64,000 nt of DNA, taken from Prochlorococcus marinus str. MIT 9312. GTDB lineage: Bacteria > Cyanobacteriota > Cyanobacteriia > PCC-6307 > Cyanobiaceae. The stretch covers positions 1,116,001 through 1,180,000 of the forward strand of contig NC_007577.1 in assembly GCF_000012645.1 (NCBI RefSeq), written 5' to 3'. Within the stretch, counting starts at the first letter, position 1, and each line of letters starts with the position of its first letter. The notes under the pieces were generated by a model, which saw nothing but the letters and a program-made list of their open reading frames with translations, did no database searches and had not been told where the DNA came from. The position numbers and the translations under genes are program-made. Of this stretch, positions 8,555-15,993 are shown piece after piece.

Positions 8555-9274
8555 TTACTTTTTTTGAAGAATATAAGCAACCTGACCGATAAAGAAAGGA
8601 AACAATCTTGAAAAAAGAAAGTAAATTGAACTCATATTTTTAGATAAGAATCTTCCTATGGGAGGAATCAACATTCCTTTTTCTATTGAAATTAATTTTG
8701 TTGACTTATCGACTTTGAACAATTCCTTAATCCTTCTTTTGTTACAAGCTAAAAAGTTGGCATTATTAAATTTCCCATAACGCCAATCAAACAAAATTAA
8801 GTACCCACCTTTTTTTGTTATCCGAATCATTTCATTTGCTATCTTTTGAGAAATATCATTATTTGTTATTTGAACAAACATAGTCGATTCATAAGTTAAA
8901 TCAAAATAATTATTTTTAAAATCAAGATTAGTTGCATCTTGCAAAGACAAATTAAGTAGAGGATAATTTTTTTTTGCAAAATTAATATCAACTTTATTTA
9001 TATCAATCCCGAATAAATTATCTTGATTAAAACCTAACGACACTAATTTAATCAATTGACTAGATGAACCACAACCAATATCAATAATTTTGGATTCTTT
9101 TTTATTAAGGCTAATTTTATTTAGAGAATTCACAAAGCATTTATTTAGTGCCAAAAATTGATACAAAGTTTCTGGATTTAAAAGATCATCTCTAAATTTA
9201 TTTTTTTTTTCATAATGTGCTTTGTAGTATTTTGTATACCAGTTTGGAATATCTAAAGTTTTCTTTTTAATCAT
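8555..9274 (-). CDS. SAM-dependent class I methyltransferase
   Basis: A 239-residue protein with the Rossmann SAM-binding motif IIDIGCGSSSQLIKLVSLG at about 65-83, an acidic residue ending the second strand (LFGIDINKVD), LQDATNLDF and the motif IV-like YFDLTYESTMF. The C-terminus (FLFSRLFPFFIGQVAYIL) is hydrophobic, as if membrane-associated. The substrate is unknown; the small-molecule or sugar methyltransferase class (Methyltransf_11/25) fits best. It converges with the glycosyltransferase gene 65 bases away, so it may belong to the same surface-modification locus, by inference. Confidence 0.8.
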   Translation of the reverse strand: MIKKKTLDIPNWYTKYYKAHYEKKNKFRDDLLNPETLYQFLALNKCFVNSLNKISLNKKESKIIDIGCGSSSQLIKLVSLGFNQDNLFGIDINKVDINFAKKNYPLLNLSLQDATNLDFKNNYFDLTYESTMFVQITNNDISQKIANEMIRITKKGGYLILFDWRYGKFNNANFLACNKRRIKELFKVDKSTKLISIEKGMLIPPIGRFLSKNMSSIYFLFSRLFPFFIGQVAYILQKK

Positions 9275-9625
9275 TAAATATATTTTTGGAAAGATACTTT
9301 AAGGGACATTTTAAGAGCCCCTTCTTGGTTAATAATATTTAATAACATCCGATAAATAATTGCAATACTCTTTTTCAAATCTTTTAAAATAGCTATGTTA
9401 TTTCAAAGCTATAACTTAATTTTAAAGATTATTAGAAAAGTAGTCACTAGTAATTTAGTAACACTAGGTTGGAGGTTAAAATACTTTCGCCCCGACTTTA
9501 TTCAATCCATTCATAGAAAACTTTCCCAAGGCAGTTTTTTTTAATGGGTTAATATTTTTCTCCACATTATGTGGGGAAATAGTGAGTAAATTTAACTTAT
9601 CAAATCAAAAGAGGAAGGTTTTCGA
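9275..9625. other. 351-base gene-free spacer
   Basis: No convincing reading frame on either strand. It contains an imperfect dyad (CTAGTAATTTAGTAACACTAG) near 9447-9467 and a short palindrome CCACATTATGTGG near 9564-9576. The latter follows the rluF stop but has no downstream T-run in either direction. Function not assigned. Confidence 0.4.
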
Positions 9626-10348
9626 TTATTCAAATATTTTTGAAGAGTTTTTCAGTAATGCATTTAAATCTGAGATTTCTTCTTTGGTAAATTCGCGATA
9701 TTTTCCTATTGGTAAATCTAGCTTAATATTCATAATCCTTACACGCTTTAATGATTGTACTCTGTAGCCTAAGGACTCACACATTCTCCTAATCTGACGG
9801 TTAAGTCCTTGAGTGAGTATGATTTTAAATTTTTTTGGCCCTAATTTTTTTACAAAACAATTCTTAGTTTTGGTTTCTAGTATTTCAACTCCATTACTCA
9901 TGGTTTGAATAAATTCTCTATTAATTGGACGATTAACGCTTACGATGTATTCTTTTTCATGATTATTTCTTGCTCTGAGTATTTTATTTACAATATCTCC
10001 ATCGTTGGTTAAAAAAATCAACCCCTCACTAGACTTATCTAATCTTCCAATAGGGAAGATCCTTTTCGGATATTTAATGAAATCTATGATATTGTCTGGT
10101 TCTACGCCCCTATCAGTTGTGCAAACGACTCCAATAGGTTTATTAAAGGCTAAATATATGTTTTTTTGTTTCGTAGATTTTTTTATTCTTTGACCTTCAA
10201 CTTCTACTTGATCACCATCCTCCACCTTGGCACCTATTTCAGGAATCTTACCATTAATAGTTACTTTTCCTTCTTCAATCAGTCTATCTGCTTTTCTTCT
10301 AGAGCAATAACCTACTTCACTTAAATATTTATTTATTCTAGTAGCCAT
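9626..10348 (-). CDS. rluF: 23S rRNA pseudouridine synthase, RluF type
   Basis: A 240-residue protein starting MATRINKYLSEVGYCSRR, an S4 RNA-binding domain (residues 1-60). A RsuA/RluB/E/F catalytic domain follows with GRLDKSSEGLIFLTNDGD carrying the catalytic Asp, then HEKEYIVSV and GLNRQIRRMCESLGYRV. The segment IDFIKYPKRIFPIGRLDK and the ending RIMNIKLDLPIGKYREFT align closely by eye with E. coli RluF (U2604 of 23S rRNA) rather than RluB or RsuA. Acts in the cytoplasm on rRNA. It stands alone, with no cotranscribed neighbour. The specificity call is from remembered family sequences. Confidence 0.85.
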   Translation of the reverse strand: MATRINKYLSEVGYCSRRKADRLIEEGKVTINGKIPEIGAKVEDGDQVEVEGQRIKKSTKQKNIYLAFNKPIGVVCTTDRGVEPDNIIDFIKYPKRIFPIGRLDKSSEGLIFLTNDGDIVNKILRARNNHEKEYIVSVNRPINREFIQTMSNGVEILETKTKNCFVKKLGPKKFKIILTQGLNRQIRRMCESLGYRVQSLKRVRIMNIKLDLPIGKYREFTKEEISDLNALLKNSSKIFE

Positions 10349-10423
10349 TTTTCAATTTACATTTTATTTATTTTAAATATGAGGACAAATTGCGAAAAGA
10401 AAATGGACAATTTCGTCAACAAT

Positions 10424-10623
10424 TTAAACTTCATTTTCAATAATTTCATGATTCACAAAATAATTTATTTCGTTAACATCCTCAATTTTTCTTGATGACA
10501 CTATTTTAGAAAAATAGGACGCAATAATCAATGTGGCAAAAGTTTGTCTCTTAGAATAATTAATTTGTTTATAAGTTATTTTTAAAAAGTGGCTTCTATG
10601 ATAAAAAATCTTATTAAAAACAT
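10424..10623 (-). pseudogene. Small membrane protein, frameshifted after start codon
   Basis: On the minus strand a frame open from 10630 down to the TAA at 10426-10424 encodes a plausible protein: NKIFYHRSHFLKITYKQINY, then a hydrophobic stretch (TFATLIIASYF) and the polar tail IEDVNEINYFVNHEII. It has no usable start codon. The only nearby ATG (10623-10621) is one frame off and separated by a run of five T; adding one T would give MFFNKIFYHRS in one frame. This looks like a single-base loss in a homopolymer, so the gene is either broken, slippage-switched or mis-sequenced. Family unknown. Confidence 0.4.
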
Positions 10624-10707
10624 TAAATATTTAATAGGCGAATTATTAAATATTAGTCGATAATATGCATTAAGAAATTAAGATAATAATAGTTAAACAA
10701 AAATAAT

Positions 10708-11313
10708 ATGATTAAATTCCCAAGCAAATTGTTTTATATTTCGATATTACCTTCTACAATCTTATATTTGACAATTTTATATATATCTAATCTTCATAAC
10801 ATTAAACTTAGTCTCGTACTTCGAGACCTTGCTCAAACCTGTGGATATCCAATTGGAGTTGGAATGATTTCGAATATTGGGATTTTATTATGGGGAGCTG
10901 CTACATCTATATGTTTATTTACAACATTCTCTCAGAAAATTAATAGTGATTCATCTAAATTACTTTTACTTGGGGGATTATTTTCAGGCCTGCTTTGTAT
11001 TGATGATTTCTTTCTACTACATGATCGTTATATAGGCCCAGATTTTCTGAATTTAACATACCTAGCAATTTCGATATTTTTATTAGTTAGATTTCGAAGG
11101 CTATTAAAAAACATTGGACTTTTTAACTTGGTAATTTCAATCTTATTCCTTGGCTTATCTATATTTTTTGATGGGGTAATACAACAGATATTTAATCAAA
11201 GTTATGAATTAACTCAATTAATTGAAGAAGGGTTTAAATTTCTTGGCATTACATGTTGGCTAAATTTTTGGTGTAAGGCTTCATCTTATGCATTGAAATC
11301 TGGCGCATCCTAA
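10708..11313 (+). CDS. Polytopic membrane protein with intramembrane acidic/His residues
   Basis: A 201-residue protein with about six hydrophobic helices (FYISILPSTILYLTILYI; GMISNIGILLWGAATSICLF; LLLLGGLFSGLLCI; LTYLAISIFLLVRF; LVISILFLGLSIFF; a C-terminal segment with FLGITCWLNFW). Charged residues sit next to or within the helices: DDFFLLHDR at about 109-117 and IEEGFKFLG near 183-191. This arrangement recalls membrane metal-dependent hydrolases of the CREST/ceramidase type, but I cannot assign it. It is monocistronic, and the broken small gene at 10424-10623 diverges from it. Confidence 0.6.
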   Translation: MIKFPSKLFYISILPSTILYLTILYISNLHNIKLSLVLRDLAQTCGYPIGVGMISNIGILLWGAATSICLFTTFSQKINSDSSKLLLLGGLFSGLLCIDDFFLLHDRYIGPDFLNLTYLAISIFLLVRFRRLLKNIGLFNLVISILFLGLSIFFDGVIQQIFNQSYELTQLIEEGFKFLGITCWLNFWCKASSYALKSGAS

Positions 11314-11501
11314 AGTAATAACACTTTTAATAAAAAGAGTGCTCAATTAATATGTTTTTATTTTAAAAATTTGACCGCTACTAAAAGGTTCAAATTAATG
11401 GCAAATGAATAGCTTACAAATCTAAATTATTAGTTAACTTAAGTTTCTAGAATGGATATATAAGTATGTTAAATCGAGACTTTATGAGCGCAGCATCAGC
11501 T

Positions 11502-11753
11502 TTATTTTTTTGGCCAAACTTCTTCAGTTTTTGTCCATCCCTGAGAAAGTAATCTATCATAAATTTCTCTAGCTAAGTCTATATCTATAGAAACTGTTGT
11601 TGTCATTACAGGTGGTTTTTTTTCTAACTGGCCAACTATTTTTCCAGTATCTAAAAACATATACTCAAAGACTCCATCAATACTCTTATTATTTCTTATG
11701 AATCTTTTTAATTCTGTTCTGTTTGGATTAATCAGCCAATGAGATTTAGCCAT
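11502..11753 (-). CDS. DUF1651 protein
   Basis: An 83-residue protein: MAKSHWLINPNRTELKRF at the start and AREIYDRLLSQGWTKTEEVW at the end, the two conserved blocks of the DUF1651 family of marine picocyanobacteria. Function unknown. A second member is encoded at 28209-28478. It lies just downstream of two tiny genes on the same strand (spacing 13 bases), so cotranscription is likely. Confidence 0.75.
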   Translation of the reverse strand: MAKSHWLINPNRTELKRFIRNNKSIDGVFEYMFLDTGKIVGQLEKKPPVMTTTVSIDIDLAREIYDRLLSQGWTKTEEVWPKK

Positions 11754-11766
11754 GATTATATATGTT

Positions 11767-11913
11767 CTAAACTTTTAATTTTCTGATTCCTCCATATAAA
11801 TATCGGCTTTCTATTGAAACCAGATACCAACACTTTTTACAGGAAAAATCCAATATAGATTTCACACTGTGATGGATTGTATCCATTTTATTGCATAAAC
11901 CACAGTCTTTCAT
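11767..11913 (-). CDS. 48-aa Cys4 zinc-ribbon-like protein
   Basis: ATG 11913-11911 to TAG 11769-11767 encodes MKDCGLCNKMDTIHHSVKSI and then a second CKKC pair. Two CxxC knuckles 22 residues apart are the hallmark of a small zinc ribbon. The start lies directly after the stop of the preceding tiny gene (TAAATG), so both are probably translated from one message. Function unknown. Confidence 0.5.
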   Translation of the reverse strand: MKDCGLCNKMDTIHHSVKSILDFSCKKCWYLVSIESRYLYGGIRKLKV

Positions 11914-12057
11914 TTATTTAGTGAGTATTTGGACAAGGTATTTGGCATATAAAATATTTTTCATTTTTAGCTCATAGGGAGATACGTCAACAGCATGAAA
12001 ATTTCTTTCTAATCTTTTTCTGAAATTACATACAGAGATTTTTGTTTCTTGATACAT
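11914..12057 (-). CDS. 47-aa hypothetical protein
   Basis: ATG 12057-12055 to TAA 11916-11914, preceded by GGAGA 10-14 bases upstream as a ribosome site. It begins MYQETKISVCNFRKRLERNF and is basic, with a helical C-terminus (KNILYAKYLVQIL). It forms a two-gene unit with the zinc-ribbon-like gene that starts one base after its stop. A dyad ATGAGTCAAATTATAACTCAT (about 12073-12093) lies immediately upstream and may be an operator or contain the promoter. Confidence 0.45.
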   Translation of the reverse strand: MYQETKISVCNFRKRLERNFHAVDVSPYELKMKNILYAKYLVQILTK

Positions 12058-12314
12058 AACTTACATTCTCCAAATGAGTTATAATTTGACTCATTATGAA
12101 TAATCCAATCCACTAATCCATTAAATAATCTTTTTTAACTTCTTTAGTCAAATAAAACAAATAATCAATTTAGGTTCAATACTAAAAATTAAGCTCTGCC
12201 TCTGCGATTTAATAGTCAATTAATTTACTCCTTTGGTAATGCCAAAATACCCAAAATATTCCACAGCAATAAATATAACTATCTTTTTATTGCTTGAATT
12301 ATCAAGCCTTTCAC

Positions 12315-12953
12315 TTAAAACAAACTCATCTGATCAGTCTTTTTTTTCTTCACATCTTCTATTAGCCATCCATCCGGCGACCAACCCAACATGATTGGAA
12401 ATAAACCTTTTAATTCATCAGCATTTTTCACCTGCTCTGTCCATTGTTTTTCATATCCATCAGGAACAATAACAGGCATTCTGTGATGTAAAGGTTTTAC
12501 TAATTCATTAGGCTTAGTTGTTAAAACGCAGCAACTTTCTAGTTCAGCACCATCAGGAGAAGTCCACCTGCTCCATATTCCTCCTAACCAAAAAGTATCA
12601 TAATTTTCCTTTCTAATACGATATTTCTTTTCAAAAAAACCACTCGCTGGTATTAAGCATCTTTTATGTTTCCAACTTCCACTAAATAATTTTTTTTCGT
12701 CTACGGTTTCTGATCTTGCGTTAAACGGTCTTGGTCTTTCTTTATCAAATGGGTTTTTAGTCCAAGGTGTAATAAAACCCCATGACATAAAAGTAGTTTT
12801 AATTCTCCCTTCGTTTTTAATTACAAGAACAGGATCAGTAGGTCTTATCAAATTTTGAGTCTCGTACTTAGTATCAAGTCCAATTGGAAAGTCTTGTCTC
12901 AAAACCTTTGGTAATTTATTAAACTTAGTTTTCAACTCAAATCTTCCACACAT
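12315..12953 (-). CDS. SRAP-domain protein (HMCES/YedK family)
   Basis: A 212-residue protein beginning MCGRFELK, so Cys2 becomes the N-terminal catalytic residue after Met removal. Further family blocks are PFNARSETVDEKKLF (about 87-101), KRCLIPASGFFEKK with the active-site Glu, and LHHRMPVIVPDG with the catalytic His. SRAP proteins form a thiazolidine link with abasic sites in single-stranded DNA and so shield them. It stands alone in a region of small genes. All key residues are present, so it should be active. Confidence 0.92.
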   Translation of the reverse strand: MCGRFELKTKFNKLPKVLRQDFPIGLDTKYETQNLIRPTDPVLVIKNEGRIKTTFMSWGFITPWTKNPFDKERPRPFNARSETVDEKKLFSGSWKHKRCLIPASGFFEKKYRIRKENYDTFWLGGIWSRWTSPDGAELESCCVLTTKPNELVKPLHHRMPVIVPDGYEKQWTEQVKNADELKGLFPIMLGWSPDGWLIEDVKKKKTDQMSLF

Positions 12954-13141
12954 TGATTTTAAAAAATCTTTTTAAAAACTCACTTTATAAAAAAGGGCAA
13001 ATTTACCTTATTTTAGATCGAATTTCAATGTTCTCAAATAAAAAAATTAATTCTTATCATAGATTTTTTTAAATGATTAAGAGAACTTATAGATATTGAA
13101 AAACTATCTCAAATTTAATTTTAATACTTCAGAATTGAATA

Positions 13142-13288
13142 ATGACAGACCCAATTCTATATTTATCAATGCTACTTGGACTTGGAGGAGTTTATGTATT
13201 AGTTTCTTCTTTCAATGATGATGATGGAGATGATGATGATGGAGAAAGATATATAATCTCAAATACACTAATTCAGCTAAATAGTTGA
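13142..13288 (+). CDS. 48-aa membrane protein with Asp-rich segment
   Basis: ATG 13142 to TGA 13288. One hydrophobic helix near the N-terminus (PILYLSMLLGLGGVYVLVSS) is followed by an acidic run (NDDDGDDDDGE) and a short polar tail. No strong ribosome site is visible. The topology, a single anchor with a polyacidic face, suggests cation binding or interaction with a basic partner, but no family is recognised. Confidence 0.45.
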   Translation: MTDPILYLSMLLGLGGVYVLVSSFNDDDGDDDDGERYIISNTLIQLNS

Positions 13289-13552
13289 AATTTTTTTTTA
13301 AAATCAAAGAAACTATTAGTGAAAGTTGATCTCGTTAGTAAGAACCTATCGTAAAGACGAAGTTTTAAGAAGGAATGGGTTAACTTAAATATAATCTCGC
13401 TGTATCACAACCTAACATAAATCATTATATGCATTTTTAAATCTAATTGTTGGTCCTCTATCCGTATACATTTGTACCTCAAACCGTACATCGATTTAAG
13501 TCGATTGATTATTGTGCCTAGTTAGAACTTAGTGGTAACAATAATAAGTAAA

Positions 13553-13738
13553 ATGCCTCCAATACCAATCAGATCTTGTAATAAATATTTGTTGAGTTAC
13601 AAAGACTCATCAAACAAAACACATCAGTTAGGCTTCTATGCTCGCGATGCATACGATTGCCTGATGCTTGCGAGAGAATTTAACTCTTACGTAAATAATC
13701 ATCCACGTTCTGTAATAAGAATCCAACAAAAATTTTGA
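13553..13738 (+). CDS. 61-aa conserved-type hypothetical protein
   Basis: Starts MPPIPIRSCNKYLLSYKDSS and continues HQLGFYARDAYDCLMLAREF, a compact soluble alpha/beta pattern. ATG 13553 is used here; a GTG at 13532 in frame would add seven residues. It is the first of three tiny genes in a row (next at 13750 and 13936) spaced by 11 and 21 bases, consistent with one operon. Function unknown. Confidence 0.6.
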   Translation: MPPIPIRSCNKYLLSYKDSSNKTHQLGFYARDAYDCLMLAREFNSYVNNHPRSVIRIQQKF

Positions 13739-13749
13739 GGTAACTAATC

Positions 13750-13914
13750 ATGAATTTAAAAAGATCACCATTTGCAATTCAAGATAAAAAGGCAAGAGGC
13801 CTTGATAATGCAAAAGAATATCCAACTATTGCAGATTTAATGAGAGAGCAGAAAGTCAAAAATGATGATGTGCATACTGTTCACCATAGAAGAGATTTAG
13901 ATTCTCTTGGTTAA
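13750..13914 (+). CDS. 54-aa hypothetical protein
   Basis: ATG 13750 to TAA 13914, preceded by TTTTGAGGTAACTAATC with a GAGG ribosome site. Encodes MNLKRSPFAIQDKKARGLDN and ends with a His-rich patch (VHTVHHRRDLDSLG). Hydrophilic, with no membrane helix. It lies 11 bases after the previous gene. Function unknown. Confidence 0.5.
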   Translation: MNLKRSPFAIQDKKARGLDNAKEYPTIADLMREQKVKNDDVHTVHHRRDLDSLG

Positions 13915-13935
13915 TTTTTAAATACATAGATAGTT

Positions 13936-14061
13936 ATGAATTTCAAAAAATCAACATTATTAATCCTCAATAAAAGAGAAAGAGAATTGGATTTTATCAA
14001 GGGAGTTTATAAGAGAAGATTTCAAGCTGAAATTGAATCTTATAAATCTTCCGAAGATTAA
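13936..14061 (+). CDS. 41-aa basic hypothetical protein
   Basis: ATG 13936 to TAA 14061: MNFKKSTLLILNKRERELDF followed by a charged helix (YKRRFQAEIESYK). It is the third member of the tiny-gene row. Codon use matches its neighbours, but the short length limits confidence. Confidence 0.4.
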   Translation: MNFKKSTLLILNKRERELDFIKGVYKRRFQAEIESYKSSED

Positions 14062-14207
14062 TATAAGAGCGAAACAATTCAAACTAAAGATATTTTGATG
14101 CTTGATAGATTCTCAACCTACTAAACATTTATTGATTTGCAAAACAATATTTTGATAAAAATTAAGTAAAGATTAATAGTTTATTTTGCTGATTCAGTTG
14201 AAGTTAA

Positions 14208-14342
14208 ATGATTGCTGCTTATTTTATTCTAAAAAATAATATCTGGGCACATTATACTTTTTTACTATATAAGGTTAAACAAGAAGCCCCTCCAGAAATT
14301 CCAACTACTGAAAGGGCTATTAAATTGACTCGTACTATATAA
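14208..14342 (+). CDS. 44-aa hypothetical protein
   Basis: ATG 14208 to TAA 14342: MIAAYFILKNNIWAHYTFLL, a hydrophobic start, then a polar tail with PPEIPTTERAIKL. No clear ribosome site. A rho-independent terminator follows 40 bases downstream, which supports a transcript here. Function unknown. Confidence 0.35.
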   Translation: MIAAYFILKNNIWAHYTFLLYKVKQEAPPEIPTTERAIKLTRTI

Positions 14343-14381
14343 AGTCAATCTATGTCTTGGAGTAAACGTAGAGCGTACTCA

Positions 14382-14406
14382 TTGAGGTTTGGCCTCAATT
14401 TATTTA
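14382..14406 (+). terminator. Rho-independent terminator
   Basis: Stem TTGAGG / CCTCAA with loop TTTGG, followed by TTTATTTAT, in plus orientation. It ends the tiny-gene unit at 13553-14342. The remaining sequence to 14625 shows no gene. Confidence 0.6.
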
Positions 14407-14625
14407 TAGCAAAATAATTAGAAATTAACGAAAATTGCTAATGCAATTAACTTTTTATTCATAAGATAATATTTTCTTCCTCAAGTTTATATTTAAGCTC
14501 TATGGGCATATAAGTAATATCTTTTTTTAATTGAATCAATGGCGTCTTGATACTTTTTAGGTTCAGCAAAAAGCATTTTGATCAAATTGTATTAACTTTC
14601 AATTTCTTAAGAAGAGAATTTTCCC

Positions 14626-14650
14626 ATAAAAAAGAGGGTTGTATCCCTCT
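14626..14650 (-). terminator. Rho-independent terminator of the DUF3303 gene
   Basis: Read on the minus strand, AGAGGG-ATACAA-CCCTCT is followed by TTTTTTAT. It lies 38 bases after the stop of the gene at 14689-15000. Confidence 0.75.
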
Positions 14651-14688
14651 ATGTTAGATCGAATGTCAATCACATTAAAGATTAACTA

Positions 14689-15000
14689 CTAATTCGAGAC
14701 TGCTGCAATTTCTTTATGGACGGAGAGAAATTCTTGATCTGTTAAAACTGGTGTAACTTCAATTTCTACGCCAAAATTATCGACCCAGATGTTGCTCCAT
14801 TTCCAAATGTTCTGATGATTTGAAGATTCAACTATTGCCCAACCATTAGCTCCCTCAGGATTCAATACTCGATTAAGAACTTTAAATCCATCAAATTCAT
14901 CACCATCGCATCCTCCTTCCACAAAACCCGCGAAAGCTTCTGCCCCTTGCATATGACTTTCTTGATCTGGAAATTGCCAATGTACTATGTATGTTTGCAT
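14689..15000 (-). CDS. DUF3303 protein
   Basis: A 103-residue protein: MQTYIVHWQFPDQESHMQGA, then FAGFVEGGCDGDEFDGFKVL, GWAIVESSNHQNIWKW and GVEIEVTPVLTDQEF. This is the whole-length pattern of the cyanobacterial DUF3303 family, which has a ferredoxin-like (dimeric alpha/beta barrel type) look. Function unknown. Monocistronic with its own terminator; no clear promoter motif noted. Confidence 0.8.
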   Translation of the reverse strand: MQTYIVHWQFPDQESHMQGAEAFAGFVEGGCDGDEFDGFKVLNRVLNPEGANGWAIVESSNHQNIWKWSNIWVDNFGVEIEVTPVLTDQEFLSVHKEIAAVSN

Positions 15001-15119
15001 GAATAAAATAATTTTTTTAATTATTAATTATCAAATTTGAAAATTAAATAAAAAGTCTTTAAATACTAATTAAAAAAGTAAATAAGCCTAAATAGAGAAA
15101 ATAACAAAAAAAAAGACTC

Positions 15120-15260
15120 TTACGAGCCTAGGTGATGGGGACTCCTATAATGACAAATTAAATAAAAACAAACAACCCCATCAATAGGTAATTTTTAATA
15201 CTTACAAACACCATATGTAGTGCTAGGATTATACAAAAGGCTGGGTGATGGGGATTATCT
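15120..15260. repeat. Two copies of GGTGATGGGGA in a non-coding spacer
   Basis: The 11-mer GGTGATGGGGA occurs near 15130-15140 and again near 15245-15255, each preceded by a related GCCTA/GGCTG block. The first copy also has a complementary CCCCATC near 15177-15183, so a stem could form. A TATAAT box follows the first copy in plus orientation, and another lies just beyond the second copy on the minus strand. The 504-base spacer 15001-15504 otherwise has no gene. Confidence 0.5.
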
Positions 15261-15277
15261 GCTTTTTTTTTTTAATT

Positions 15278-15303
15278 AGGGCGAAGCTAACGCCCTTTTT
15301 TTA
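15278..15303 (+). terminator. Strong rho-independent terminator
   Basis: AGGGCG-AAGCTAA-CGCCCT followed by TTTTTTT, plus orientation. No protein gene precedes it for nearly 1 kb on this strand, so it probably ends a short non-coding transcript starting within 15120-15250. Confidence 0.75.
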
Positions 15304-15504
15304 TGGAAAAATTTAGTTTAAGTAATTAACACAGATCAAGGGTTAAAGTATTTGAACCTTTTGAAGATAGTTTAAAACCCTCTTCCTTAATTAATTGAAT
15401 TATGAATTCTTATTTTTGTATAATGAAAAAATAAGTAATAGAGCCTATTGATGAGGATAATTTATCTAGATAAGTTATGCAAAGTATAAATTAAGGGGTA
15501 ATTC

Positions 15505-15648
15505 ATGAGTGGCGATTATGAGACACTAGAAATCAATCAACCAAAAATCTCATATTTCAAGAAAAGAACTGAAAATAATACAGAATGGTTAGATGAATTA
15601 ATCAATAAAATTGAAGATATGAAAAACAACATATCCAAAGCTTCTTAA
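15505..15648 (+). CDS. 47-aa hypothetical protein
   Basis: ATG 15505 with a strong ribosome site (TTAAGGGGTAATTC). Encodes MSGDYETLEINQPKISYFKK and ends with an amphipathic helix (WLDELINKIEDMKNNISK). Its TAA overlaps the next ATG (TAATG), so the pair is translationally coupled. Function unknown. Confidence 0.6.
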   Translation: MSGDYETLEINQPKISYFKKRTENNTEWLDELINKIEDMKNNISKAS

Positions 15649-15764
15649 TGACAGACAAAGAGCTAAAGGAATTAGAGAAATATGTAAAAGAAAATGGCTA
15701 CAATGACGAGCTAAAAGATTTATATTTAAGGGAAATTTTAGACCAAAATAAAGAATACGAATGA
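15648..15764 (+). CDS. 38-aa hypothetical protein
   Basis: ATG 15648 to TGA 15764: MTDKELKELEKYVKENGYND and a second charged helix (LKDLYLREILDQNKEY). Very acidic and helical. It overlaps the gene before (TAATG) and the gene after (ATGA), so it is the middle of a coupled three-gene set. Confidence 0.55.
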   Translation: MTDKELKELEKYVKENGYNDELKDLYLREILDQNKEYE

Positions 15765-15991
15765 GATCAAATTTTAGACCAAACATTAGACTAGCTTCAA
15801 ACATTCTTTTAGTTATTGGTACTTTTGCTATTGCTTTAAAGATTGCCCCAATAGCAGAGGTATATCAGGAAAAAAATCTATGTATTAAATATTTAAAACA
15901 TCAAATAGATCGAGACAAACTTATCAAAAGACTAAAAATAATTAAGCAAGCAAATCCATCTAGTATTTGTGACTCTATCCTTAAAAGTTAA
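15761..15991 (+). CDS. 76-aa single-helix membrane or secreted protein
   Basis: Starts MRSNFRPNIRLASNILLVIG and runs into FAIALKIAPIAEVY: a basic N-terminus and one hydrophobic helix. The C-terminal part holds two Cys (NLCIKYLKH, SSICDS). It resembles an anchored small protein whose tail is outside the cytoplasm. It begins inside the stop of the previous gene (ATGA). A decayed MauE-like gene follows three bases after its stop, which suggests the trio belonged to the metal-handling cassette. Confidence 0.65.
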   Translation: MRSNFRPNIRLASNILLVIGTFAIALKIAPIAEVYQEKNLCIKYLKHQIDRDKLIKRLKIIKQANPSSICDSILKS

Positions 15992-15993
15992 AA

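Noticed and set aside
9558-9580. CCACAT/ATGTGG palindrome as rluF terminator
   Set aside because: No T-run follows in either direction and the stem is only six bases.
13328-13393. 19-codon TTG frame ending RRNGLT
   Set aside because: Looks protein-like but is too short, has no ribosome site and no supporting context.
15598-15804. 68-codon minus-strand frame
   Set aside because: Antisense to the three coupled tiny genes, which have ribosome sites and overlaps that support them.
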